DNA of 64,000 nucleotides from Pelobacter propionicus DSM 2379 (lineage in GTDB: Bacteria; Desulfobacterota; Desulfuromonadia; Geobacterales; Pseudopelobacteraceae). The stretch is from assembly GCF_000015045.1 (NCBI RefSeq), contig NC_008609.1, positions 434,001 to 498,000 on the forward strand, given 5' to 3'. Shown here in pieces: positions 35,081-44,869 of the stretch (position 1 is the stretch's first letter; each line of letters begins with the position of its first letter). A program made the translations under genes and the position numbers. The notes below the pieces were generated by a model, which was not told where the DNA came from, ran no database searches, and was given only the letters and a program-made list of their open reading frames with translations.

Positions 35081-35093
35081 GGTGTCTGTCAGG

Positions 35094-36908
35094 CTACAGC
35101 AGCTCGTCCCGCAATCGCTGCATGCGCTGCATCCCGGCGTACAGGCCGTCAAGCGCCAGCAGCTCGGCGGGACTCCCCTGCTCGGCGATCCGTCCATCCT
35201 TCAGAACCAGAATCCGGTGGCAGTCCCTGAATACCGACAGGCGGTGGGAGACGATCAGCACGGTGCGGTCGCCGTAGAAGCCGCGCAGCTCATTCAGGAC
35301 CTCCTCCTCGCGCCCGGCATCCACCGCCGAGAGCGGGTCGTCCAACAGCAGGATTCGCGGCCCCGGCAGCAGCGCCCTGGCAATGGAGAGCCGCTGTTTC
35401 TGACCGCCGGAGAGTGATACCCCTTTTTCCCCCACCAACGTCTCCAGGCCGTCACGGAAGCTGTTCACGTCATCCGTGAAGCCGGCCCGGCGGGCGGCAT
35501 TGCTTACATCGACCCACTGGTCTTCCACTCCATAGGCGATGTTCTCCCGGATGCTGCGGGAGAAGAGGAAAGCCTCCTGGGGCACGTAGCCGATCAGGGA
35601 ACGCAGGCTGGCCAGGGTGATATGGTTGATATCCTTTCCATCGATGAGGATCATGCCGTCATCCACCGGCAGCAGGCGCGGGATCAGCCGCAGCAGGGAC
35701 GACTTGCCGCAGCCAACCTCGCCGGTGATGCCGATCCGCTCGCCCGCGGCGATATGGCAGGAGATGTCGTCCAGTAGTTTGCCGTTGTCATAGCCGAAGG
35801 TGAGCCCGCGCAACTCGATCCCCTGACGCACCCCCTCCTGGGAAACCGCATCCGCCGCATCCGCAACCGCCGGTTCGGCGGTCAGTATGGCATTCAGTCG
35901 CGACATGGATGAGGCCCCCCGCTGCATCATGGTCAGGATCCAGCCCATGATGGCCGTAGGCCAGACCAGCATGGTCAGATAGCCGCTGAAGGCGACGAAA
36001 TCCCCCAGGGTAATTGTCCCGGCTATCACCAGGCGCCCTCCCAGAAATAGGACGATCAGGGTTCCGGCGCCGGTGGCAACCGCCATCACCGGGATGATCA
36101 GGCCGCGCAGGCGCCCCATGACCAGATTGTGCTCCAGGTATCTACCGGCGATCTCCTGGAACAGGGCCTGGAAATGCTCCTCACGGCAGTAGGACTTGAC
36201 CAGCCGAATTGCGGAGATCGATTCTTCGGCCAGGCTGGACAGTCTGGCCAGCTCCTCCTGGGCAGCCAGGGAACGCCTGAACATGTGCTGGCTGACCTTC
36301 TTAACCAAGAGCACCATCAGGGGAAAGGGTACGACGGCGCAGAGGGTCAACCAGGGGTGGATGCGCCACATCATCGTCACTGCGGCGCCATAGAGGATCA
36401 GGGTATTCATGGCGCTCATGGCGCCGAAGCCTGTTAGCATGCGCACGTTGGTCAGGTCGTTGGCAAAGCGGGAGATGATGTCGCCGGTCCTGCTGCCGGA
36501 GAAGAAGGGGAGGTCCAGCAGCAGCAGGCGTTGGAAGAGCTCTTCGCGGATACGGTATTCGATGATGCGGGCCGCGTTGAGAATCAGGGTCCGAGAGTAG
36601 ATGCGGGTGACGCAGTGCGCCACGGCCAGGGCAACGATGAGCAGGGCGCAGGTAGTGGCGGAAAGACGGGCGCTGGCCGGACGCTGCAGCGCCTCCACAG
36701 CCAGCTTCATATACCAGGGGATCAGCAGGGCCAGGGCATTGGTTGCCAGGAGGAGCAGTGCTCCGCCGGTGTAGCGCCGGCCGAGCGAGCGGATATGGGG
36801 GATGAGTCTGGAAAGATCTTTGATGGTGGTTGCTTTCCCGGGGTTTGGTCTTGGTTCGCATCCAGTGGGGCCGATCCGAAAAAACGCTGCAACCCGGACG
36901 GGCGCCAT
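35094..36908 (-). CDS. ABC exporter with fused membrane and ATPase domains
   Basis: A 604-residue half-transporter. Six membrane segments lie in residues ~45-330 (GGALLLLATNALALLIPWYM, GAGTLIVLFLGGRLVIAG). The ATPase domain has Walker A GEVGCGKSSLLRL, Q-loop YVPQEAFLF, signature LSGGQKQRLSIARALL, Walker B ILLLDDPLSAVD and H-loop VSHRLSVF. It resembles MdlA/YheI multidrug or lipid exporters, which work as dimers. The start is uncertain; the first ~25 residues look atypical and no good site precedes ATG 36908. The substrate cannot be read from the sequence. Confidence 0.87.
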   Translation of the reverse strand: MAPVRVAAFFRIGPTGCEPRPNPGKATTIKDLSRLIPHIRSLGRRYTGGALLLLATNALALLIPWYMKLAVEALQRPASARLSATTCALLIVALAVAHCVTRIYSRTLILNAARIIEYRIREELFQRLLLLDLPFFSGSRTGDIISRFANDLTNVRMLTGFGAMSAMNTLILYGAAVTMMWRIHPWLTLCAVVPFPLMVLLVKKVSQHMFRRSLAAQEELARLSSLAEESISAIRLVKSYCREEHFQALFQEIAGRYLEHNLVMGRLRGLIIPVMAVATGAGTLIVLFLGGRLVIAGTITLGDFVAFSGYLTMLVWPTAIMGWILTMMQRGASSMSRLNAILTAEPAVADAADAVSQEGVRQGIELRGLTFGYDNGKLLDDISCHIAAGERIGITGEVGCGKSSLLRLIPRLLPVDDGMILIDGKDINHITLASLRSLIGYVPQEAFLFSRSIRENIAYGVEDQWVDVSNAARRAGFTDDVNSFRDGLETLVGEKGVSLSGGQKQRLSIARALLPGPRILLLDDPLSAVDAGREEEVLNELRGFYGDRTVLIVSHRLSVFRDCHRILVLKDGRIAEQGSPAELLALDGLYAGMQRMQRLRDELL

Positions 36909-37133
36909 GTGCGGACGGGAACGAGTCTACATGTTTTCCCAGCTCTGTTCAATTCGATAACGGGCTGAACAGCCAGGCTCTCCTCCTTTGAAGAGCGGGG
37001 GGGCGAGGTTGGCGCCAGCAGAATATTTCTCTTCTCTGCAAAGGGGGCTTTGGCCCGATATCAATGCCGTCAAACAGGGAAACGCGGCAGGATTCGCCTT
37101 GCTGCCTTTCTGGCGACGAAGCATCCGCTGAGA

Positions 37134-37934
37134 TCAGCGCTGCCAGAGCGCCCCGTCATACACCATTCGCTCCATCAACTCCCAGTTGGCCCTGGGCAGG
37201 GGGGTGAAAATCTTCTGTTTCTTGCGCAGCGACAGGATGTAGTCGTTGATCCGCTCCTGGTCAGTCTTGCTGATCTGGATAAAGCGGTAGCCGCACACCC
37301 GTGCGCCGCTCTCCAGCCGATTCCACACCAGGTCACCCAGGGCGCATACCGGCAGTTGCCCCTCGTCTAGGCCGAGGAGGAACAGGGAGAGCGGCGAAGG
37401 GCTTGTCCCGCTTTCTGACGCGATGCGGATGCCGCCCACGCCGAGATTGATCGTTGTCTCCTGCATCCTGATGCCGGGAGGAAGCTCCCGGTTCTTCATC
37501 AGTCCGCTGATCCGGTCGAACTCGCGGCGAAATGCGTCCAGTGAGTTGTTTCCCTGGAACTGGGACAGGTGAATGCTGGCATCGATGCGGGGTGCCTGGC
37601 GACGCTGGTACATCTCCAGATTGCTGCGCAGCCTGAGATGAAGGATAGAGCCCTCCTCAACCCTGAGTAGATCGGCGATCACCTGGATACCGTTGCCCAT
37701 CACCTCGGTGGTCAGCTTGTAGGCATGGTTCAGTGATTCGCCGACAGGGTGCGCGCAGTCGCGGGGGTAGGTAAGCTGCACCGCAACGGAATCTCCGCCG
37801 CGCCCCACGATGGTCCCGCTCAGGGATTCATACAGATCATGGTCACGGTTCTCCGATGCGTTGATCAGGTAGACCCTCTGTCTGCGGTTGAAATACTTGC
37901 TCATATCGACTTTTTGTTCGTGGGAGTCACTCAT
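37134..37934 (-). CDS. PilZ-domain c-di-GMP receptor with YcgR-like N-terminal domain
   Basis: I chose ATG 37934 (MSDSHEQKV) because GCGAGG lies upstream. Residues ~10-105 form a YcgR-N-like flavin-reductase-type fold (RQRVYLINASENRDHDLYES, GSILHLRLRSNLEMYQR). The PilZ domain begins at QRRQAPRIDASIHL, giving the RxxxR c-di-GMP motif, followed by NLGVGGIRIASESG, a variant of the (D/N)xSxxG motif with Gly instead of Ser. The fold matches flagellar-brake-like proteins. 266 residues. A GEMM-I-like riboswitch lies in its leader, so both RNA and protein may sense the same class of signal. Confidence 0.85.
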   Translation of the reverse strand: MSDSHEQKVDMSKYFNRRQRVYLINASENRDHDLYESLSGTIVGRGGDSVAVQLTYPRDCAHPVGESLNHAYKLTTEVMGNGIQVIADLLRVEEGSILHLRLRSNLEMYQRRQAPRIDASIHLSQFQGNNSLDAFRREFDRISGLMKNRELPPGIRMQETTINLGVGGIRIASESGTSPSPLSLFLLGLDEGQLPVCALGDLVWNRLESGARVCGYRFIQISKTDQERINDYILSLRKKQKIFTPLPRANWELMERMVYDGALWQR

Positions 37935-38049
37935 GGCCGTAACCTCGCCTGACCGGTGATCATGGGGAAGATGACAGCATGCCGGCATCGTTGCTGTCGC
38001 CTGATAGGTGGACACGAAACAGGCTGCCGATCAATCACCTGGAAGTGGT

Positions 38050-38122
38050 TCGGCAACCCGGCTGTTTTCGTAAGATCCTGAGGCGTTGCGCCCCATCCTC
38101 GCGGATGGCTTGGGTGTAACGT
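38050..38122 (-). ncRNA. GEMM-I-like cyclic dinucleotide riboswitch upstream of the PilZ gene
   Basis: On the minus strand, CCATCC-GCGA-GGATGG (38108-38093) is a stem closed by a GNRA tetraloop, the GEMM P1b. It is followed directly by GGCGCAACGCC (GCAA core) and, after a variable stem, the 3' hallmark GCCGGGTTGCCGA (38062-38050). These occur in the order and spacing of the GEMM-I aptamer, which binds c-di-GMP; Geobacter also has a cGAMP-binding subclass. It lies ~115 bases before the PilZ start. The specificity nucleotide cannot be assigned by eye. I see no clear downstream terminator, so the switching mode is unknown. Confidence 0.8.
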
Positions 38123-38359
38123 TTTTCTGCGCTCTCCTGGCTCTGTATAGCCAGCGTAATCAAAAGGGTCGGACACTGTCAAGACGCGTTTTTCATTAAG
38201 ATGCAAGTCTTTGAAATCAACGGCGCGGCAGGGGTTGTGCCGGTCCGAGCCATTCCCCGGTTGCCGGCCAGTTCTTGTCATGGCACTCAGGCTGGCCATG
38301 CCGAACGCGGTTCGGAGGTGACATTTGATATCGGATGCCCTTTTTCTCGTCCTGAAACG

Positions 38360-38392
38360 GCACAAGCCGCAAAACCATGAGGTTTTACGGCT
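38360..38392 (+). terminator. Hairpin with T-run upstream of the PilZ leader and downstream of ssb
   Basis: A ~14-bp stem with one mismatch (ACAAGCCG-CAAAACC / GGTTTTA-CGGCTTGT) and ATGA loop, followed on the plus strand by ATTTTTG. It probably terminates ssb on the minus strand or blocks plus-strand transcription; on the minus strand it lacks a strong T-run. Confidence 0.6.
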
Positions 38393-38423
38393 TGTATTTT
38401 TGGCAAAACAAAAGGGGTAGTCG

Positions 38424-38855
38424 TCAGAACGGAATGTCGTCATCCTGGAAGGGGGGCGGTTCATAGCCGCCGCCACTGGTGCCCGCCGGTGCGGGGGAGT
38501 AGGAATCACCACTGCTGCGGCGCTCACCCTTGGGGGAGAGCATCTGCATCTTTTCTCCCACGATCTCGGTGGTATAGCGCTTGATACCGTCCTTCTCGTA
38601 TTCCCTGGTCTGTAGGCGTCCCTCGATGTAGACGGTTTTGCCCTTGGAGAGGTACTCCCCGGCGATCTCGGCCAGACGGGCCCAGAGGGTCACCCGGTGC
38701 CATTCAGTGCGCTCCTCCCATTCCCCGTTCCTGTTCTTGAATTTTTCGGTGGTCGCCAGGTTGAAGCTGGCAACGGCCTGACCGGATGCGGTGTAGCGCA
38801 CCTCCGGGTCCCTGCCCAGATTTCCGATCAGCATTACTTTGTTGAGACTGGCCAT
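38424..38855 (-). CDS. ssb: Single-stranded DNA-binding protein
   Basis: Binds ssDNA in replication and repair. The OB-fold reads [78 protein letters not shown] Gly/Ser/Pro-rich linker leads to the acidic tip QDDDIPF that binds partner proteins. I chose ATG 38855 because AAGGAG lies 9 bases upstream. 143 residues. Confidence 0.95.
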   Translation of the reverse strand: MASLNKVMLIGNLGRDPEVRYTASGQAVASFNLATTEKFKNRNGEWEERTEWHRVTLWARLAEIAGEYLSKGKTVYIEGRLQTREYEKDGIKRYTTEIVGEKMQMLSPKGERRSSGDSYSPAPAGTSGGGYEPPPFQDDDIPF

Positions 38856-38933
38856 GGTTGTGCTCCTTGTGTGTAAAAGGGCGCGTGGACAGGACCTCCC
38901 TCGCCCCAAAACAGACTGTGCAATTTTTTGCAA

Positions 38934-38962
38934 ACAATACCTCAGATGCAAGGCTTACTCAA
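38934..38962 (-). promoter_or_regulatory. Sigma-70 type promoter for ssb
   Basis: On the minus strand: TTGAGT, a 17-base spacer, TATTGT, ~80 bases upstream of the ssb start. The local sequence is AT-rich. Confidence 0.6.
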
Positions 38963-39064
38963 CAGCAAAAAAATTCCCCTGGCGGCACATCAACCAGCAC
39001 CCTGAATGGGGCGAGGTTTTCCGTGGGCTGACCCGGAATAGGTGACCTGCGGTTGTCACGGGCC

Positions 39065-39217
39065 ATGGCAAAGCGATACGAATCGTGGTACCACTATGGA
39101 ACCTTCTCTCTGCGTGAGGCGCCCATGTTTCCCACCCTTCAGGCGGATTTACAGATCAGTGCCGGCGCCGGACCGGCCGCGCCGGGATGGTGCCACTCCA
39201 GCGGGAGAGCACTGTGA
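39065..39217 (+). CDS. Possible 50-residue small protein
   Basis: Open frame from ATG 39065 beginning MAKRYESWYHYGTFSLREAP and ending in TGA that overlaps the GTG start of the MBL gene by three bases (GTGA). I see no strong ribosome site and do not recognise the peptide. Its overlap suggests co-translation, but chance is possible. The rest of the 358-bp gap between ssb and the MBL gene holds the ssb promoter and nothing else I can identify. Confidence 0.3.
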   Translation: MAKRYESWYHYGTFSLREAPMFPTLQADLQISAGAGPAAPGWCHSSGRAL

Positions 39218-39820
39218 CCGCGCCACGGGGAAAACGGAGGCTTCCCTTCCGCTACTGCGAGCCGGCCTTCTTTGGCGGCCTGCTGGACGACCCGCTGCTG
39301 TTTCTGCGCATCCGCCCCCTGGGGAGTGCCCTTTTGTTCGACTGCGGCCAGATCGCCCACTTGGCAAAACTGGGTAGTCAAGCCGATCCGGGCCGTCTTC
39401 ATCACCCACGCCCACATGGACCACATCATGGGGGTCCCCACGCTGGTGCGCCATCACCATGCCTCGCCCCATCCCCTTGACCTGTACGGCCCTGCCGGCA
39501 TCGCGGAACGTGTCGGCCACCTGTTGGCCGGTTTTGAGTGGAACCTGGCCGAGCCGACCTGGTTCACCCTGCGGGTCCACGAGGTACTTCCCGACCGTAT
39601 CCTGCATTTCAGCTTCCCTGGTCCGGAAAGGTTTAGGCGCCATTTTGCTGGAGAAGAAGAGCGCCAGAGTCGGGAGATCTGGTCATGCCCCTACCTGACG
39701 GTGGCGGCGGAGATCCTGGATCACAAACTGCCGGTACTGGTTTTCAGGGTCGACGAACGACCGCACTTCTCCATCGACGCTGCCAAACTGGAACAGCGGG
39801 GACTGGTTGCCGGGGCGTGA
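39214..39820 (+). pseudogene. Metallo-beta-lactamase fold (ribonuclease Z-like) gene, frameshifted and truncated
   Basis: The first ~53 codons (RLPFRYCEPAFFGGLLDDPL, LLFDCGQIAHLAK) and the rest (VVKPIRAVFITHAHMDHIMG) are in different frames. One extra G in GGG at 39372-39374 explains the shift; removing it joins LAKL to VVKPIRAVF. The zinc motif THAHMDH is intact after the shift. The reading frame then stops at 39820 after LEQRGLVAGA, shorter than RNase Z-type proteins. It is probably a decayed MBL-fold hydrolase. A plain sequencing error would explain the frameshift but not the early stop. Confidence 0.75.
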
Positions 39821-40032
39821 AATCATGGTTGTGTTTTTGGGCGCCGGGTGTACACTTGCTTGCAGCAACAACTTGAAACCATACGGAAATCCATGAAAGC
39901 ACACAGATCAAGCACACCGGGACATACGGGAGGCGGGGAGATGAATCCGGACTGCGCCCCGGCAGATGGATGGAGCAGCCAATGCCGGTTTCACCCGCCA
40001 TTCGTGTCAGCCAACCAGGGGGGAGAACAGCC

Positions 40033-41052
40033 ATGAGTTCCTCGCATCAACGAGAGGTTGGGCGGCTGGTTGAATCCCTGGTCAGGGGAGCGGCCCTGGA
40101 ACTCTACCTGACCCCAAAGCCGGGACTGGTTGACCTGGCCGATTCCGGGTCGCACTCCGACCTGTCGCTCTCCACCATGGAGCGTTCCATACACTCCATT
40201 GCTGACTACCTGCTTGAACTGTTCCGCTCCCTGAGCTGCGGGGAGCGTTTCGAGCACCAGGTGGCCATAGCCAAACGGGCCGAACGCAACATGCTCCAGG
40301 CGCGGGGAACCAATACCCACCGGGGCTACCTGTTTCTGAGCGGCCTGCTGCTGATCGCCCATTGGCATACCCGCTCCCCGGGTGAACGCTCCCTGCGTGT
40401 GACCATCACCTCCCTGGCCGATGATTTTTTCAACAGCTACGGGGGAAAAAGCACACACGGCAGGCAGGTCAGGCAACGCTACCGGGCAGGCGGAATCGTC
40501 CGGGAGGCGTTGGCCGGTTTCCCTTCCCTGTTCGTCACGGCCCTGCCCGCCTTCCGATCAAGCATGGAGCGCTGCAGCTGCTTCAGGAGCGCCTCCTTTG
40601 CCATGCTGGCGCAACTGATGCAGGCGGTGGAGGACACTACCACGCTGCACCGCGGCGGGCCCTTCGCCCTCTCCCGTATCAGGCGCGACGGCCGGGTGCT
40701 GGAGCGGATCATCTCCACGGGGGGGGACTACGTCTCCTTTCTGGCCGGGCTGAACCGTATCTACATTCTGAAGGGGATCACCATGGGTGGTGTTGCCGAC
40801 CTGCTTGGTCTTTCCTACGGCTACCTGCTGTTTCGCAACGAGATTACCCTGGCCGATGAAACCGCGCATATCGCCAGCGGCACGGTCTGTCATCTTGACG
40901 AGTTGTCGCCGCTGATCCGCACCCGCCCGGACAGCGCCGCCTGGTTTTCCGGCTCCCCTGCTGCCGGACTGCAGTATCAGGTGCCGCCCAATTCACTGTA
41001 TGAAGAGGCCATTTTTGAGGCGCTCCAGGCTGTTCGCTGCACGGCTTGGTAA
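40033..41052 (+). CDS. Triphosphoribosyl-dephospho-CoA synthase family protein (CitG/MdcB-like)
   Basis: The 339-residue protein has the CitG hallmarks: [58 protein letters not shown] and [11 protein letters not shown]. The family makes the prosthetic-group precursor of citrate lyase or malonate decarboxylase from ATP and dephospho-CoA. I chose ATG 40033 because GGGGAG lies 8 bases upstream. No citrate lyase or malonate decarboxylase genes are nearby; isocitrate dehydrogenase follows after 32 bases. The partner enzyme is therefore unclear. Confidence 0.85.
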   Translation: MSSSHQREVGRLVESLVRGAALELYLTPKPGLVDLADSGSHSDLSLSTMERSIHSIADYLLELFRSLSCGERFEHQVAIAKRAERNMLQARGTNTHRGYLFLSGLLLIAHWHTRSPGERSLRVTITSLADDFFNSYGGKSTHGRQVRQRYRAGGIVREALAGFPSLFVTALPAFRSSMERCSCFRSASFAMLAQLMQAVEDTTTLHRGGPFALSRIRRDGRVLERIISTGGDYVSFLAGLNRIYILKGITMGGVADLLGLSYGYLLFRNEITLADETAHIASGTVCHLDELSPLIRTRPDSAAWFSGSPAAGLQYQVPPNSLYEEAIFEALQAVRCTAW

Positions 41053-41084
41053 ACCCGATTCAGATCCAACAGAAAGGATGTGGC

Positions 41085-42497
<1,413 letters not shown>

Positions 42498-42522
42498 CCG
42501 TATTTCCAAGGCAGGTGAGAAT

Positions 42523-42563
42523 ACACACAAACAGGCCGGGACTGCCCCGGCCTGTTTGTGTGT
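42523..42563. terminator. Bidirectional terminator between icd and nfo
   Basis: A perfect 18-bp stem (ACACACAAACAGGCCGGG and its complement) with a 5-base loop between the converging genes. Confidence 0.8.
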
Positions 42564-42580
42564 GCTGCGCGTACGGCGTC

Positions 42581-43432
42581 TCAGGTCACCAGCCCCCGCA
42601 GGAGCCCCAGGTTGATCCCGTCCATCTCGTCATTGTCCCCCTTGGGGGTTTCCAGGATCTTGGGCGTCGTGGCGAAGCGCTGGTCGTTCAAGATGAAACG
42701 GAAGGGGTTGAGCCCCAGCATGCCCTGGCCTATGTGCTCGTGGCGGTCCACCCGTGAGCCGAGCCCTTTCCTGGAGTCGTTGAAGTGGAAGCATTCCAGT
42801 CGGTCGAGCCCGATGATTTGGTCGAATTCTTCCTTGGTGGAGCGGTACCCCTCTTCGCTGGTGATGTCGTAGCCGGCGGCGAAGGTGTGGCAGGTGTCGA
42901 AGCAGACCCCGAAACGCTCCGGATAACGGCAACCGTCGATAATAGTCCGCAGCTCCTGAAAGTTCCGCCCCAGGTTGGTCCCCTGGCCGGCGGTTGTCTC
43001 CAGCAGCACCCTTCCCTGGAAGAGCGGCACCTCCTGGAAGAGCCGGTCGAAGGCCTGGCTCACCCGCGTCAGAGCAGCTTCCGGACTGTCGGACAGATGC
43101 GATCCGGGGTGCATGACCACCCTGTCGATGCCTAGTCGGGCACAGGTCTCTAGTTCGTCCCGGAAGGCCGCCAGGCTCTTGTCGCGAACCTCCCCCGGAG
43201 CGGAAGCCAGGTTGATCAGGTAGATGTCGTGGGAGATCACCTCGCGCAGGCCGGAAGCCGCGAATTTCTCCCTGAACAGGGCCACATCGGCATCACTCAG
43301 CGTCTTTTCCTTCCACTGATTGGAGTTGCGGGTAAAGATCTGCAGCACGCCGCAACCGGTCGCCATGGCGCGGTCAATGGCCCGGTGCAGGCCGCCTGCT
43401 ATGGACATGTGGGCGCCAAGATAATCAGGCAT
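42581..43432 (-). CDS. nfo: Endonuclease IV (AP endonuclease)
   Basis: Class II AP endonuclease of base excision repair with three zinc ions. It shows YLGAHMSIAGGLHRAIDRA, LQIFTRNSNQWKEK, VMHPGSHL, LLETTAGQGTNLG, VCFDTCHTFAAGYD, CFHFNDSRKGLGSRVDRHEH and ILETPKGDNDE, covering the metal-ligand set. 283 residues is typical. GAGGTGA precedes the ATG. It lies 46 bases downstream of moeA on the same strand. Confidence 0.96.
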   Translation of the reverse strand: MPDYLGAHMSIAGGLHRAIDRAMATGCGVLQIFTRNSNQWKEKTLSDADVALFREKFAASGLREVISHDIYLINLASAPGEVRDKSLAAFRDELETCARLGIDRVVMHPGSHLSDSPEAALTRVSQAFDRLFQEVPLFQGRVLLETTAGQGTNLGRNFQELRTIIDGCRYPERFGVCFDTCHTFAAGYDITSEEGYRSTKEEFDQIIGLDRLECFHFNDSRKGLGSRVDRHEHIGQGMLGLNPFRFILNDQRFATTPKILETPKGDNDEMDGINLGLLRGLVT

Positions 43433-43478
43433 TGCTCACCTCTGTATTCACGTGATTTTTCATTCCGGTTGCTTCGCC

Positions 43479-44693
43479 TCAGATCAGGTCGGAGCGGTTT
43501 CCCCAGAGGTGTACCTCCACCTGGTCTCCTGCGTCGCAACTGCCGGATTCGGCCGGCAGGACGGCAAGTGCCTCGGCGCCGCTTGCATCCCCGCCAATGA
43601 CCGTCCCCTGTCTGGTGGTCAAGGAGGCGTACCATCTTCCCTCGTCGCGCTCCAGGTGGACCGGCACGATCTGCAGGATGCCCGGCTTTTTGCGAAATTC
43701 GTCACGGAGTACGGCCCTGAACAGCGGACGCAGAACCGACCGCAAACCCTGCATCCTGAGTAGTGCCGGTCGTACGAACTCCTCGAAGGTGATCAGGGTT
43801 GCCAGGGGATTGCCCGGCAGGCAGAAGGCCGGTGTGGAGCCATGCAGGGCAAAGGCGCTTGGCCCACCGGGCCTCATTGCCACCTTCCAGAAGAGCTGAC
43901 GTGCCCCCAGTTCCTCCAGCACATCGCGCACGAAATCGCGGTCCCCGGCCGAGACACCGGCCGAGGTGACCAGCATGTCCGCCCCCAACCCCTCGGCCAA
44001 CAGAGTATGGTGGCTCACCCGGTTGTCGCGGGCAATGCCGATCATGCGGGGGATTCCGCCCGCCTCCCGTACCGCTGCTGCCAGCGCCAGGGCATTGCTG
44101 TTGACGATCTGTCCCGGCCCGGGCGTCCTGCCCGGCTCGATCAGTTCGTCTCCCGAGGAGAGCAGGGCCACAACCGGCCGCCGCCACACCGGAGCCATGG
44201 TCATGCCGAAGCTGGCCAACATGCCGATGAGGGGTGCTCCGACAGGCGTGCCGGCGGCGGCAAAGACACCTCCCTCCCTGACCACCCCGCCCCGAAAGCG
44301 GATGTGCTGCCCCTTCTTGACCGGCCGCAGCAGCGTGACATAGCGCTTTCCGTTGTCGGTCTCCTCCAGCGGCATCACGGCATCGCAGCCGTCCGGAAGC
44401 GGAGCGCCGGTCATGATCCTGATCGCGCATCCCGGTTCCAGGCGCTCCCCCGCGGTGCCGCCCCCGGCGGGAAGAAACCCGCTCACCCTCAGGCTGCGGG
44501 GAATGGTGCCGCAATCCTCTGCGCGCACCGCATACCCGTCCATGGCCGCATTGTCCCACAGGGGCATGTCCCAGGGGGCGACCGCGTCCTCGGCCAGCAC
44601 GCGGCCGAGAGCGTCCAGCAGCGGGACCCGCTCCGTGCCCAGGGGCCGGACATGGGCCAGTATGGTTCTGCGAGCCTCTTCGAACGACAGCAT
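43479..44693 (-). CDS. moeA: Molybdopterin molybdotransferase MoeA
   Basis: Inserts molybdate into adenylated molybdopterin. The N-terminal MLSFEEARRTILAHV, ALGRVLAEDAVAPWDMPLWD, NAAMDGYAVRAEDC, IMTGAPLPDGCDAVMPLEET, GMTMAPVWRRPVVALLSSGD, TSAGVSAGDRDFVRDVLEEL and FCLPGNPLATLITFEEFV motifs are all present. 404 residues matches the family. AGGAGGGG precedes ATG 44693. It could serve molybdenum or tungsten enzymes such as the AOR encoded 10 kb away; that link is inferred. Confidence 0.96.
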   Translation of the reverse strand: MLSFEEARRTILAHVRPLGTERVPLLDALGRVLAEDAVAPWDMPLWDNAAMDGYAVRAEDCGTIPRSLRVSGFLPAGGGTAGERLEPGCAIRIMTGAPLPDGCDAVMPLEETDNGKRYVTLLRPVKKGQHIRFRGGVVREGGVFAAAGTPVGAPLIGMLASFGMTMAPVWRRPVVALLSSGDELIEPGRTPGPGQIVNSNALALAAAVREAGGIPRMIGIARDNRVSHHTLLAEGLGADMLVTSAGVSAGDRDFVRDVLEELGARQLFWKVAMRPGGPSAFALHGSTPAFCLPGNPLATLITFEEFVRPALLRMQGLRSVLRPLFRAVLRDEFRKKPGILQIVPVHLERDEGRWYASLTTRQGTVIGGDASGAEALAVLPAESGSCDAGDQVEVHLWGNRSDLI

Positions 44694-44808
44694 ATACCCC
44701 TCCTGAGTAGAGTCGTGACAGAATAGCGGGAAGATGAGTCAAATACAACCGTGACGAGGCCAGCGGTCCTGCCCTTCGCGGCATCCTGGCAGGGGAGCGC
44801 CTCCCTGC

Positions 44809-44838
44809 TTGACTCCCTTCGTCGGTCCGGGATATACT
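44809..44838 (+). promoter_or_regulatory. Sigma-70 promoter for the sigma-54 activator gene
   Basis: TTGACT (44809-44814), an 18-base spacer, TATACT (44833-44838). It is close to consensus and precedes the ATG by 31 bases. Confidence 0.8.
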
Positions 44839-44841
44839 CAC

Positions 44842-44861
44842 CTGTGTAACAAATTACACAG
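44842..44861. promoter_or_regulatory. 20-bp palindromic operator over the start site
   Basis: A perfect inverted repeat CTGTGTAA-CAAA-TTACACAG that begins 3 bases after the -10 box and ends 8 bases before the ATG. It overlaps the transcription start and the expected ribosome-binding region, so it is likely a repressor site or an autoregulatory site. Confidence 0.7.
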
Positions 44862-44869
44862 AGGTCGCC

